Shown: positions 53,743-63,749 of the stretch, in pieces
How positions within the stretch are numbered: position 1 is the stretch's first letter
How the letters are laid out: every line of letters begins with the position of its first letter
Origin: Vibrio superstes
Lineage (GTDB): Bacteria > Pseudomonadota > Gammaproteobacteria > Enterobacterales > Vibrionaceae
Direction: 5' to 3'
Length of the DNA: 64,000 nt
NCBI RefSeq assembly: GCF_003569005.1
Contig: NZ_BCUR01000004.1
Span: 737,425 to 801,424 of the forward strand
Translations under genes and position numbers: made by a program
Notes under the pieces: generated by a model
What the model was told of the DNA's origin: nothing
The model's input: only the letters and a program-made list of their open reading frames with translations
Database searches by the model: none

Positions 53743-53847
53743 ATGCATCACCCATCTATGATTGAACATTCTGAATTTGGTCTTATCAGCCGTATCGCTC
53801 TATTTTCATTGGCTTCACTGATCTGCGTAGTAAGTTTCATATTATGA
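53743..53847 (+). CDS. Small single-helix membrane protein, 34 residues
   Basis: A short ORF: ATG 53743 with AAGGA eight bases upstream, 34 codons, then TGA. The product has a His/Ser-rich N-terminus (MHHPSMIEHSEFGLISR) and one hydrophobic helix (IALFSLASLICVVSFIL). The strong ribosome-binding site, the CRP/FNR-like site and a -10 in front support translation. No homologue recalled with confidence. Confidence 0.6.
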   Translation: MHHPSMIEHSEFGLISRIALFSLASLICVVSFIL

Positions 53848-54078
53848 ATACTCTAAGCTAGGGGAGTATCTGCAAAGCTACATCGGTTATACCAAATACT
53901 CCCCGCCCCCGCGTCATTTCACTATCTTAAATTTCACTCTAAATTACCTTACTTAAGGCTTACTCAGCCCCTCTTTAACTAGTTTCAGCTGGATCTCGTT
54001 GTACATTTGTACTTCGGTGCTAAAATAGCGACAAATTTTACGCTTATCCAAGCGACTGGACTGTTAAAGGTAAATTCA

Positions 54079-55506
54079 ATGACGGTAAAAACTCGTTTTG
54101 CCCCAAGCCCAACTGGCTTCCTACACGTAGGCGGTGCTCGTACTGCACTTTATTCTTGGCTTTACGCAAAAAACCAAGGCGGTGAATTTGTACTGCGTAT
54201 CGAAGACACCGACCTAGAACGTAACTCTCAAGAAGCAGTAGACGCTATCCTTGAAGGGATGCAGTGGATGGGACTGGATTGGGATGAAGGTCCGTACTTC
54301 CAATCTAAACGATTTGACCGCTACAACGAGTGTATCGACCAACTACTAGTAGAAGACAAAGCGTACAAATGCTATGCGTCTAAAGAGTTGCTTGAAGAGA
54401 TTCGCGCTGACCAAGAAGCTAATAAAGAAGCACCTCGCTACGATGCTAATCACCCTAAAGTTGTTGCAGCAAATGCGGCAGCTAAAGACGGTGACGATTA
54501 TGTAGTGCGCTTCCGTAACCCGAAAGAGGGTAGCGTAGTATTTGAAGACCAGATCCGTGGTCGCATTGAGATTGGTAATGACCAGATGGATGACCTTATC
54601 ATTCGTCGTACCGATGGCGCGCCTACATACAACTTTGTGGTTGTAGTGGATGACTGGGATATGGGTATCACTCACGTAGTTCGTGGTGAAGACCATATCA
54701 ACAATACGCCTCGTCAGATTAACATCTACAAAGCATTAAATGCTCCAGTTCCAACCTTTGCACACTGTGCAATGATCTTGGGTGACGATGGTGCAAAACT
54801 GTCTAAGCGTCATGGCGCTGTATCAGTAATGCAATACCGCGATGAAGGTTACTTGCCGAATGCACTAAACAACTACCTAGTTCGTCTAGGTTGGTCTCAC
54901 GGCGACCAAGAGATCTTCTCAAAAGAAGAGATGATTGAGTTCTTTAGCCTGAATGCTATCTCTAAATCAGCCTCTGCGTTCAATACTGACAAGCTGTTGT
55001 GGCTAAACAACCACTACATCAAGACTTCAGAGCCTGAGTACGTTGCTAAGCACCTACAATGGCATTTGGATCAACAAAACCTGAACATAGACAACGGTCC
55101 TGCAATCACTGAAGTGATCAAACTAGTCGGTGAGCGTTGCAACACGCTTGTTGAACTCGCTGAGCAAGTTCGCTACTTCTATGAAGACTTTAGCGAGTTT
55201 GAAGCGGGTGCAGCGAAGAAGCATCTGCGCGGCGTAGCAAAAGGCCCTCTAGAGTTGGCACTGGCTAAAGCTGAAGCACTGACCGATTGGTCTACTGACT
55301 CGATCAAAGATGGCGTAATCAAAGCCGTTTGTGACGAGCTAGAGATCGGCATGGGTAAAATCGGTATGCCACTTCGTGTTGCTGTAACAGGTGGTGGTCA
55401 ATCCCCTTCTGTAGATGCAGTAATGGAGTTGATTGGTAAAGAGCGCGTTATTGCTCGTATCAAACTGGCACTTGAGTTTATTGCTCAACGCGAAGCAAAC
55501 GCATAA
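54079..55506 (+). CDS. gltX: Glutamyl-tRNA synthetase
   Basis: 475 residues from ATG 54079 ([19 protein letters not shown]); a frame from 54007 is upstream noise. Class I synthetase: HIGH-type motif [15 protein letters not shown]-type KLSKRHG, and C-terminal anticodon-binding domain. It charges tRNA-Glu, the substrate of HemA. Stand-alone with its own terminator. Confidence 0.98.
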   Translation: MTVKTRFAPSPTGFLHVGGARTALYSWLYAKNQGGEFVLRIEDTDLERNSQEAVDAILEGMQWMGLDWDEGPYFQSKRFDRYNECIDQLLVEDKAYKCYASKELLEEIRADQEANKEAPRYDANHPKVVAANAAAKDGDDYVVRFRNPKEGSVVFEDQIRGRIEIGNDQMDDLIIRRTDGAPTYNFVVVVDDWDMGITHVVRGEDHINNTPRQINIYKALNAPVPTFAHCAMILGDDGAKLSKRHGAVSVMQYRDEGYLPNALNNYLVRLGWSHGDQEIFSKEEMIEFFSLNAISKSASAFNTDKLLWLNNHYIKTSEPEYVAKHLQWHLDQQNLNIDNGPAITEVIKLVGERCNTLVELAEQVRYFYEDFSEFEAGAAKKHLRGVAKGPLELALAKAEALTDWSTDSIKDGVIKAVCDELEIGMGKIGMPLRVAVTGGGQSPSVDAVMELIGKERVIARIKLALEFIAQREANA

Positions 55507-55537
55507 CTAACGTTTCTTATTTAAGCTTATAGTTATT

Positions 55538-55573
55538 CAAACCGCTAACTTTCAGTAAGTTAGCGGTTTTTTT
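55538..55573 (+). terminator. Terminator after gltX
   Basis: AAACCGCTAACTT and AAGTTAGCGGTTT pair around a short loop; T7 follows. Confidence 0.93.
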
Positions 55574-55611
55574 GTATTATAGTTATGGGAATGTTCTGAT
55601 GACTCTCGGGT

Positions 55612-58600
55612 GTGTCCTTGATAACCGTTCTATTCCAATCTGTAAACTCAATAAAGCTTGCGTGTTCGCTGATGCTTTGGGCCGTCTTGTCATCTGGAGC
55701 ATTGGCCGAGATTGAGTTTACCGAAGATGAACAAGCTTGGCTTAGAGAAGGTCAACGAATTAGAGTTGCGGTATTCGATAGCCATTATCCGTTTATTTAC
55801 CTTAACGATCGCGGTGACTATGCCGGTATCGTTAAGGATTATCTACAATACATAGAAAAATCGACCGATATTGATTTTATAGAAGTTCCTATATTGACCT
55901 TGCAAGAGGGCTATGATGGTATTCAGAGTGGCAAAATCGATCTCTATCCAATGACCTTCAATTTTCAGGGTTCTAAACTCAACCTAGCTTATTCCGCTCC
56001 TTATCTTCCATACCACTACTTTGTTTTCACCAACTTTGATCACGCATTATCTTTAGAGATTGACCCAAACAAAATGGATCCCATTAAGCTTGCCGTCATT
56101 AAAGGAGGAGCGATTGACCGATTCCTTATGACTCGAGACTTCTCACTAGATATTCAATACTTTGAAAGTGACAGAGAAGCATTGAAAGCGTTAGATAGTG
56201 GTGAGGTGGAAGGGTTTGTTGGTGAAAAGGTCTCATCTCAGAGGATAGTGAAAGGACTTAATCTTAAAAATGTTAAGTCCTTTAGACCAGCGAGAGAACT
56301 TTATGGGTTGAGGTTACAGATGGCCACTCATCCTGATTCAAAGCAACTGCAGTCTGTCATCGATAAGTCATTGAAGAGTATGCCCTATGACATTCAAAAT
56401 GGCATCATGGCTCATTGGTATGATAATGAACCCTATAAGAACGAATTAAGTGGCTATACCTACTTTAATCGGACTCCCTATATGTTCGTTCCAGAATCTG
56501 CAGTGGGTTTAGAGTTCTCGATCTTACAACATCTCTTTGAATCAATGGGTTATGAGATAGGAACCTTGTTGCAGGGTGATCCAAACTTCAATTATTCCGA
56601 AAAGCTAACCTCTGATGATTTAGATTTTGTGACGACACAAGTTTTGAGTAATTCACCTGATGAAACGCTGAATAAAGATAACCTTTTCTACTCCGAACCT
56701 TATCTATATCAAGAATACCGTTTGGTCTCTCGGGTCGGAGAGAAGATAGATTTAACACAGGGAAATCAGAAAACAATTGGTACTGTGCTAGGTGTTGATG
56801 ACATTGCTACGGTGCATGCTGCTAGACAACTGAAAGAGCGATTTGGACGAGAAGTAGATAACAAGTATTTAAAACTCGAGCGTGGTTTAGGTGCCTTGGA
56901 AGTCGGCAAGGTAGATTACCTACTAGTGGACTCTCGAGAGTTGGCAGTGTTCTTGAGTAAGGTGGTGAAAATACCGCAGATTAATTCTACTCACGACCAC
57001 AAAACTCGTTTTTTTGTTCCTTTAAGAATAGGGTTTCGAGGTCCTATTCTTCGCGACAAATTTAACGCAGAGCTTGCTGTATTTAAGCGAAGTGCTAAGT
57101 CACGGCGCTTAGAGAAGTTCTATGAAAATGCCGTATTTCAAGCCAAAGCGCAGAGTGCAGCTTTGTTAACGGAGATTGTGGCGTACTTGGTCTCAGTTGA
57201 GCGGGTACAGTTGCTGGAGAGAGTGTTTGAAGCCTTTAATTTCTCAGATAGCTTTGAGGCGATTAACCTTCAAATAGGTGACAACCCTAATCAGGTGAGG
57301 AACTTTATAAGCACTAACGGGCAACTACGAAAAGTTGATGCATTTAGCCGACAAGGACTTATTTCTATAAGGCAGCCCTTGATTCAAGGGCAGGGCATAG
57401 AGCAAACAATTCTCGGTGAGTTAACCATCTATTCTGAGTTGGGTAACAGCGCCTCATTCAATAAAAATTACATCCCTCCCTTGAGTATATTTGAAGGCTT
57501 TAGTGTCATTGACTACGAGAGCATTAGAAATATCTATGAACGCGCAGATTTGCATGTCTTCACCCTAAACCTGACCGAGCAAGAGCTAAACTGGATAAAA
57601 GAAAACCCGGTAGTCTCCATAGGTATTGATCCTACAGCCTTACCTTATGAGGGCGTGGAGAACGGTGAATACATAGGTATTGTTGCTGATGTATTGAAAG
57701 ATATGAGCTCTAAGGTAGGGATACAGTTTGAACCTGTGCTGGTGGATTCTTGGCAAGAAACGGTTGATGAAATAGAACAGCGGAAAATACCCATGGTGTC
57801 CGCTGCCATGGAAAACAAAAGCATGTTCTATGACTACGTTACGACTTTACCCCTATTTACAGACCAATTGGCTGTCGCAGGTCGAAGTGGATTAGATTAT
57901 GGGCAGGGCTTGGGCAATATGGGCGGCAAGCGTATTGGCGTTCAGCGTGGTGCCTCTAACACGCCTATATTGATGGATAACTACCCTGAGATAGAGTGGA
58001 TTCCAGTAGATAGTTCAGCGGTTGGTTTAGACATGCTAGCCCATGAAAAACTCGATGGTTATGTAGACACAACGTATGTGATCAACTACATCTTTAATCA
58101 ACATTCCTACCGTAATTTGTCGATTGTCGATCGCTTAGACTATACGGTGACACCTACCTTTCATATCCTGAAAAATGAGCCGATATTAACCTCGATTGTG
58201 ACCAAGGCTGTGCGGTCAATCAGTGCGAGTCAGAAGCAAAAGATAATTAATAACTGGGCATCAAGTCATGTAGTTGAAAAAGTAGACTATCGAATGGTCA
58301 TACTTGTCTCTGGCTTTTCATTGATAGTCTTGTTGGTGTTTTATGTTTCCAACAGAAAACTGAAGAAGCAAATAGAGGCGACAACAAAGGCTCAACAAGA
58401 AGCGTTGGCCAGCCGCAATCAACTGTTCGACATTCTGAACACCTCAAGTATCGCCGCCATCATAGTGCAAAGAGAGAGAATTGTTTATTCAAACAATCGA
58501 GCCTTAGAGCAATTTAAACTGAGTAGCGATGACTCGTATGGGTATTTTATTTCGCGGATATATGCTGACACGGTTGATAGAGAAAGTGTGTATAAACAAC

Positions 58601-61011
58601 TTGAATCAAGTGGCAAGGTAGTGGATCGCGAGATGGTATTTCAGCGTGATGATGATACACAGTTTACGGCTTTGTGTAGCTATTACTTGATTGATTATAG
58701 GGGAGAACCCGCGGTCTTATTTTGGAGTTATGATATCTCAGAAATTAAGAACCTGAATAAAGATCTTGCAGACGCGACTATAGCCGCCAATATCGCAAAC
58801 CAAACCAAGAGTGACTTCTTGGCAAATATGAGTCATGAAATACGCACACCAATGAATGCAATTATCGGTATGTCGTATTTAGCATTGGAAGAGAACCTAA
58901 ACAGAAAGGCTCGTAACTACATTGGTAAAGTACACCAATCAGCTCAATCTTTACTCTTGATCATCAATGATATTCTCGATATATCAAAGATTGAATCAGG
59001 TAAACTCGAGCTAGAACAACGTCCATTTTCATTGAGAGAAACTCTGAGAGATATCGCCAATGTTTTGGGCTTCAGAATCGCTGAAAAAAATGTAGACTTC
59101 ATTTTTAATATCGACCGAATGACCCCCAGAATGGTGATTGGCGATGAGCTTAGGTTGTCCCAAGTGTTAATTAACCTCGGAAGTAACGCTTCTAAGTTTA
59201 CAGATAAGGGAGAGATATTGATCGGGCTTAAAGCGCATCCTGTGGCGGAGGATGAAAGGTTTTATCGCTACCATTTCTATGTGCAAGATACCGGTATTGG
59301 TATCGCGGCAGACAAGCTAGACAAGCTATTCGAATCCTTCCAGCAAGCAGATGCATCAACAACGCGTGAATATGGTGGTACCGGACTAGGGCTTAGTATT
59401 AGTAAGCAGATCATTGAATTGATGGGGGGGCGATTCTGGGTAGAAAGTGAATTAAATGTCGGAAGTACGTTCCATTTTGAGATTCAGTTAGAGGTCGCAC
59501 CAGAGGATCACCTACTCCATGAGCAGATGCAGCAGAATATAAATCTATGGCAAGACATGCCATTCTTTGTTCTCGAACCCTCAAATAAGGGCGTTGATGC
59601 ATTAAATACGGCCTTAGCGGATATCAATATCGAGCCGATGGTTTTTGACAACTACACTGGTTTAATGGACGCAGTGCGACGAAGTACGTCTGATTTAGAG
59701 CCATTGTTCTATCTGTCAGACTTTGCTCTCTCTAGTGACCCCTCGGTATTTCAACATCAATTGCGACAGCTAAAAGACATTGGCCGAGTGATTCTAAGTA
59801 GCGCCAATGAAGATAGGGTTACCCTAGCCAAAGAAGAGAAGATTGAAATATTGCCTCGGCCTTGGCTGCCCTATGAGTTTATTCGTCAGATCAGTGGCCT
59901 AAATGGCGATGAAAATACGCCTTCAGCAGATGACGCTATCGACCATGCAGAGTTGTTGCGTGGTTTGAGAGTATTGTTAGCTGAGGATAATGAGTTAAAT
60001 CAAGAGTTGGTGCTTGGTTTGCTCGCTCCGTTCCACCTTGAAGTCGACGTGGTTGAAAACGGCTTTCTTGCGGTAGAAAAAGCCAAGTCTGAAAACTACA
60101 CCATTATTTTAATGGATATCCAAATGCCTGTGCTTGGTGGGTATCAGGCTACGGAACAAATCAGGCAGTTTGATAAGACTACGCCCATTGTTGCTATGAC
60201 CGCGAATGCCATGGTCGGAGATGAGGAGAAGGCGACGGCGGTCGGCATGGACGATTACTTGGCTAAACCGATTGAGGTGCCTCGTCTTATGCAAGTCCTA
60301 GTGGATGCCGCACAAAAATCACGAGGGGATTCCTCTGCCTCACTGCTGGCATTACAGACCTCAATGCCATCGGTTGAGCATGACGATGCGCAGCTGTTTT
60401 TAGTTGAACGAGGCTTACAGACCTGCAATCAGAATAGAGATCTTTTTTTACGGTTGATTGATAAGTACCTTGCCAACTCTTCAAGTCGTGTCGAAGATTT
60501 TATTGCTGCTCATGATGGCGGTGATTGGGAGGTTGCGATGCGAGAAATTCATACTCTTAAAGGGACATCGGCAAGCATAGGCGCAATGCTATTGAACCAA
60601 CTCTGTGTTCACTATGAACAACACCTACACTCAGAGAATAAAGAATTGACTAGTCTACAAATAGCACGCTTACGTTCGCTTACTCAGGAAACCCAGCAGG
60701 CAATTCAGACGTACCTAGACAATAGCCAGCGAGCAGAAATAAAAGGCTCAGAGAATGAACAAGCGATCGTTCAGCCAGATGGCAATAAGAAAAGTAATCA
60801 AGAGCTCGTTCCTGCCTTGAAGGAACTAAAAAATTTGCTAGAGGACTATGATATTCAGGCTTTAGAGGGACTGCAGGCACTTAGAGTGCAAAGCTTACAG
60901 CCTGAACTATCTGCATTACTTGATACGATTGAGGGAGCACTCTCTAACTATCAGTTCGATGAAGCTTTACATGCGATGAATACCTGGCTTGAACACAATG
61001 AAAATAACTAG
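55612..61011 (+). CDS. Large hybrid sensor histidine kinase with three SBP modules
   Basis: 1799 residues from GTG 55612; signal peptide ending near GALA-EI. Order: periplasmic SBP_bac_3-like module 1 (about 38-275), module 2 (about 280-515), a linking region (515-650), module 3 (about 655-890), membrane helix (895-915), PAS-like domain (about 945-1050), HisKA with His1075 (NMSHEIRTPMN), HATPase (DTGIGI, GGTGLGLSIS), a degenerate receiver-like segment (about 1310-1430), a receiver with Asp1502 (LMDIQMP), and an Hpt domain with His1647 (HTLKGTS). It is a BvgS-type phosphorelay sensor; ligands may be amino acids or other small molecules. The stop TAG lies at the edge of a MITE-like insertion. 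Confidence 0.9.
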   Translation: MSLITVLFQSVNSIKLACSLMLWAVLSSGALAEIEFTEDEQAWLREGQRIRVAVFDSHYPFIYLNDRGDYAGIVKDYLQYIEKSTDIDFIEVPILTLQEGYDGIQSGKIDLYPMTFNFQGSKLNLAYSAPYLPYHYFVFTNFDHALSLEIDPNKMDPIKLAVIKGGAIDRFLMTRDFSLDIQYFESDREALKALDSGEVEGFVGEKVSSQRIVKGLNLKNVKSFRPARELYGLRLQMATHPDSKQLQSVIDKSLKSMPYDIQNGIMAHWYDNEPYKNELSGYTYFNRTPYMFVPESAVGLEFSILQHLFESMGYEIGTLLQGDPNFNYSEKLTSDDLDFVTTQVLSNSPDETLNKDNLFYSEPYLYQEYRLVSRVGEKIDLTQGNQKTIGTVLGVDDIATVHAARQLKERFGREVDNKYLKLERGLGALEVGKVDYLLVDSRELAVFLSKVVKIPQINSTHDHKTRFFVPLRIGFRGPILRDKFNAELAVFKRSAKSRRLEKFYENAVFQAKAQSAALLTEIVAYLVSVERVQLLERVFEAFNFSDSFEAINLQIGDNPNQVRNFISTNGQLRKVDAFSRQGLISIRQPLIQGQGIEQTILGELTIYSELGNSASFNKNYIPPLSIFEGFSVIDYESIRNIYERADLHVFTLNLTEQELNWIKENPVVSIGIDPTALPYEGVENGEYIGIVADVLKDMSSKVGIQFEPVLVDSWQETVDEIEQRKIPMVSAAMENKSMFYDYVTTLPLFTDQLAVAGRSGLDYGQGLGNMGGKRIGVQRGASNTPILMDNYPEIEWIPVDSSAVGLDMLAHEKLDGYVDTTYVINYIFNQHSYRNLSIVDRLDYTVTPTFHILKNEPILTSIVTKAVRSISASQKQKIINNWASSHVVEKVDYRMVILVSGFSLIVLLVFYVSNRKLKKQIEATTKAQQEALASRNQLFDILNTSSIAAIIVQRERIVYSNNRALEQFKLSSDDSYGYFISRIYADTVDRESVYKQLESSGKVVDREMVFQRDDDTQFTALCSYYLIDYRGEPAVLFWSYDISEIKNLNKDLADATIAANIANQTKSDFLANMSHEIRTPMNAIIGMSYLALEENLNRKARNYIGKVHQSAQSLLLIINDILDISKIESGKLELEQRPFSLRETLRDIANVLGFRIAEKNVDFIFNIDRMTPRMVIGDELRLSQVLINLGSNASKFTDKGEILIGLKAHPVAEDERFYRYHFYVQDTGIGIAADKLDKLFESFQQADASTTREYGGTGLGLSISKQIIELMGGRFWVESELNVGSTFHFEIQLEVAPEDHLLHEQMQQNINLWQDMPFFVLEPSNKGVDALNTALADINIEPMVFDNYTGLMDAVRRSTSDLEPLFYLSDFALSSDPSVFQHQLRQLKDIGRVILSSANEDRVTLAKEEKIEILPRPWLPYEFIRQISGLNGDENTPSADDAIDHAELLRGLRVLLAEDNELNQELVLGLLAPFHLEVDVVENGFLAVEKAKSENYTIILMDIQMPVLGGYQATEQIRQFDKTTPIVAMTANAMVGDEEKATAVGMDDYLAKPIEVPRLMQVLVDAAQKSRGDSSASLLALQTSMPSVEHDDAQLFLVERGLQTCNQNRDLFLRLIDKYLANSSSRVEDFIAAHDGGDWEVAMREIHTLKGTSASIGAMLLNQLCVHYEQHLHSENKELTSLQIARLRSLTQETQQAIQTYLDNSQRAEIKGSENEQAIVQPDGNKKSNQELVPALKELKNLLEDYDIQALEGLQALRVQSLQPELSALLDTIEGALSNYQFDEALHAMNTWLEHNENN

Positions 61012-61275
61012 GGTCTGTTGATCTTTTGAGTTTATTTTTGTAGCGATTTGTTGGGTATTTAAACAAGGCAGTCACTTTTAGGTGTGGTGGTTCCACATGA
61101 AAAGGGACTAACGCCGTAGAAATGCCCAACAAACGCTACCCGAAGGGCTCGGCTAGAAACCATTTACTCGTCGTTGAGCGTCTTTTGCTTAGATGACTAG
61201 GCGGCAAGCCCCTCGCCTTGATTAAATGGTTTCTAGTCGAGCAAAATTTAATCGCAAAAGGTCAACAGACCCTAG
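61008..61275. mobile_element. 268-bp MITE-like element
   Basis: 20-bp terminal inverted repeats (left 61008-61027, right 61256-61275; 19 of 20 match) with CTAG at each outer end. Inside are two long imperfect hairpins: 61040-61060 with 61120-61139, and 61153-61166 with 61223-61236. No ORF. CTAG at both ends could be a duplicated palindromic target or the last bases of the repeats. Removing it would leave TAG GGATAAAA ATG, that is, the kinase stop directly before the regulator start with an intact Shine-Dalgarno. Confidence 0.85.
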
Positions 61276-61283
61276 GGATAAAA

Positions 61284-62342
61284 ATGCATACTGACACAAT
61301 GGTAACGATCTCAGAGCAAGATAAACCCCTATTGTTGATTGTTGATGATACGCCGGAAAACATTGATGTATTGGTCGGCTTGCTTAAAAACGACTATCGA
61401 ATTCGAGTTGCGACCACTGGTGCACTGGCCCTTAAATTGGCACAGTTAAATCCGCTACCCGATCTCATTTTGCTCGATATCATGATGCCAGAGATTGATG
61501 GTTTTGAGGTGTGTCGTAGATTGAAGGAGCAAAGCCACACTCAGCCTATTCCTATTATTTTTGTTACCGCCAAAATCAGTGCCGATGACGAAATAAAAGG
61601 ACTCCAACTAGGGGCGGTGGACTACATAGGAAAACCTATCGTTCCTCCTATCGCCAAGCAAAGAATTGAAACACACTTGGCATTGTCAGATCAAAATAAG
61701 CAGTTGTACCTAAAGGTAGAAGAACAAACAAAGGTCATAAAGCAGACTAACGTTGAGTTGCTTAAGAGACTAGGAAGGGCCGCGGAATACAAGGATAACG
61801 AAACCGGTATGCATGTTTTGCGCATGGCGAATTATGCCTATGTTTTAGCGAAGTCGTGCGGTATGCCTGATGAACATGCTGATATTTTAAAAGAAGCGGC
61901 ACCAATGCATGACATAGGAAAGATCGGCATACCTGATGGTATTTTACTGAAGAAGGGAAAATTAGACCCTGAAGAGTGGGAGGTAATGCGTACTCATGTG
62001 CAAATCGGTGTAGACATTCTAGGTGATAGTGAAGATTCTAAGCTGATGGAAATGGCTCGTATCGTTGCCTTAACTCATCACGAAAAATGGGATGGTACAG
62101 GTTACCCAAATGGCTTGGAAGGAGAGCATATTCCTTTAGTTGGACGCATCTGCGCTATTGCTGATGTATTTGATGCCTTGACCTCCATTAGGCCTTATAA
62201 AAAAGCTTGGTCTGTGGAAGAGGCACTACAGTTTTTGGGTGAGCAAAAGAATAAGCACTTTGATGCTACGCTGGTGGATCTGTTTTTAAGCCAAGAGCCT
62301 AAAATACGGGAGATCATGCGCAAATATGCTGAGCCTGATTAG
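61284..62342 (+). CDS. Response regulator with HD-GYP phosphodiesterase domain
   Basis: 352 residues from ATG 61284 (MHTDTMVTISEQDKP), with AGGGA just upstream at the MITE edge; a frame from 61218 lies in the MITE and is rejected. N-terminal receiver (about 15-130) with Asp in LLDIMMPEIDG, then HD-GYP domain with HDIGKIGIPDG and HEKWDGTGYPNGL. HD-GYP hydrolyses c-di-GMP. Likely partner of the preceding kinase, and functionally opposed to the convergent diguanylate cyclase. Confidence 0.94.
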   Translation: MHTDTMVTISEQDKPLLLIVDDTPENIDVLVGLLKNDYRIRVATTGALALKLAQLNPLPDLILLDIMMPEIDGFEVCRRLKEQSHTQPIPIIFVTAKISADDEIKGLQLGAVDYIGKPIVPPIAKQRIETHLALSDQNKQLYLKVEEQTKVIKQTNVELLKRLGRAAEYKDNETGMHVLRMANYAYVLAKSCGMPDEHADILKEAAPMHDIGKIGIPDGILLKKGKLDPEEWEVMRTHVQIGVDILGDSEDSKLMEMARIVALTHHEKWDGTGYPNGLEGEHIPLVGRICAIADVFDALTSIRPYKKAWSVEEALQFLGEQKNKHFDATLVDLFLSQEPKIREIMRKYAEPD

Positions 62343-62345
62343 GTC

Positions 62346-63749
62346 CTAGTGATTACTGTTTTTGTCGAGCGCATTGATAGTCTCTATTTCCGCTCGACGA
62401 AGGCCCTTAAGCTGTCGCTTGAGGGCCTTGTTTTTATACATATTAATGTCTGCTTCAGACAGCAAGTGATCAAAAGTGATGCTCTTATCATGGTACAAGC
62501 TATAACCAATGCTGACTTTGATATTGACGAAGGCACCTTGCACCAGATATTGACCTTGCTCAACTCTAGATTGGATGGAATGTACCAATTGCGCTAACTC
62601 TTCTTCGTTCTTAATTCGAGAAACAATAATAAGGAATTCATCGCCGCCCACACGGGCAATCGTATCGTTGGCGCGGACACTTTTTCGTAATCGCTTAGCA
62701 ACTTGTTTCAATATTAGGTCGCCACTGGCATGACCGTAGTTATCATTGATCTGCTTAAAACCATCAAGGTCTATATTCATCAAGGCAAATCGTGTCCCCG
62801 AATGCTTAGCGTTGCCTATGATATTTTTGAGGGTGTAAATAAAGTAGCGACGGTTTGGAAGGCCTGTCAATTCATCTTGCATAGAGCGCTGCCTAGCTTG
62901 CAGGTAAAGCATTGAGATGATGGCAAACATGGCGAGAATGATGGACAGTATTAAATAGCCGTACCATCTGACCGGGTTTATTAGGTACCAAAAGGCTGGA
63001 TTGGCATCCGGCTTTTCAGCAATGAACACCTCCCAATCACCGTAGTTAATTTCAACATCATTCACCAGCAGTGGCTTCTTAATCGCCTGCAGATCACCAA
63101 ACACTTGTGTAGGGTCTTCTTTGTGCCTTACAGCAATAGAATAAACGCTATCCAATAAGTGAGAGTCTTCTACGACTTTCTGTATGTTAACCAACAGAAG
63201 AATGTGTCCTTGGTAAGTGCGACTGCCGATATCTCCTGCGTAAATGGGACTGCGCAGTATGTACAACTCGGGTGCATCTTCAACCTTGTGTACCGTACCT
63301 TGAGCCAAGGCCAGAGGGTTACTTTTAAGCTTTTGTATCTGAGTTCTAACTGCCGGAGATTCTGTGGTATCGCGCCCAACAGCGGCGGCGTAGAGCAATT
63401 CTGGATAGACATATGTGATGACGTCATCGATAGCGATTCCAAGCCCCATGAGTTGACTGTCGTGATTGAGTAGGCTTTGACTTATTTTTTGTAGTTGTTG
63501 ATTAGTGATGCTCGGCTGAGTGCTAATGATGTTGGCTAACGTATAGGCAGAGTAGATTTTTTTCTGCAAGGATAAAGACAGCTCAGCTGAAACCTCGGCC
63601 ACTTTATTTTTCGCGTCAGAAAAGCGGATGGTTTTTAATTGATTTTGTTTAAGGGTGTACTGATTCTCTATGAAATAGGTTCCAACTATTCCACATAATA
63701 GTATTGCAGAGGTGATGAGGGCTTTTTCTAGCCTTGATGTTAGTTGCAC
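62346..63749 (-). CDS. CHASE-type GGDEF diguanylate cyclase
   Basis: 467 residues. Membrane helices (about 10-28 and 270-290) flank a periplasmic CHASE-like sensor (about 40-250; GIAIDDVITYVYPE, RSPIYAG). Cytosolic GGDEF domain with active site VGGDEF and an inhibitory I-site RAND exactly five residues before it. Makes c-di-GMP and should be feedback-inhibited. It ends four bases from the HD-GYP gene on the other strand. Confidence 0.93.
   Translation of the reverse strand: MQLTSRLEKALITSAILLCGIVGTYFIENQYTLKQNQLKTIRFSDAKNKVAEVSAELSLSLQKKIYSAYTLANIISTQPSITNQQLQKISQSLLNHDSQLMGLGIAIDDVITYVYPELLYAAAVGRDTTESPAVRTQIQKLKSNPLALAQGTVHKVEDAPELYILRSPIYAGDIGSRTYQGHILLLVNIQKVVEDSHLLDSVYSIAVRHKEDPTQVFGDLQAIKKPLLVNDVEINYGDWEVFIAEKPDANPAFWYLINPVRWYGYLILSIILAMFAIISMLYLQARQRSMQDELTGLPNRRYFIYTLKNIIGNAKHSGTRFALMNIDLDGFKQINDNYGHASGDLILKQVAKRLRKSVRANDTIARVGGDEFLIIVSRIKNEEELAQLVHSIQSRVEQGQYLVQGAFVNIKVSIGYSLYHDKSITFDHLLSEADINMYKNKALKRQLKGLRRAEIETINALDKNSNH
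62400..62435 (+). terminator. Terminator of the HD-GYP gene, inside the convergent cyclase gene
   Basis: AAGGCCCTTAAGC and GCTTGAGGGCCTT pair (one G-T) around TGTC, followed by G and T5 on the plus strand. The stem is coding sequence (C-terminal KALKRQLKG) of the cyclase on the minus strand. A smaller hairpin GTCGAGC..GCTCGAC precedes it (62364-62398). Confidence 0.8.

Noticed and set aside
55599..55620. ATG 55599 as start of the large kinase.
   Set aside because: It is not in the reading frame of the kinase; GTG 55612 is the in-frame start with a signal peptide.
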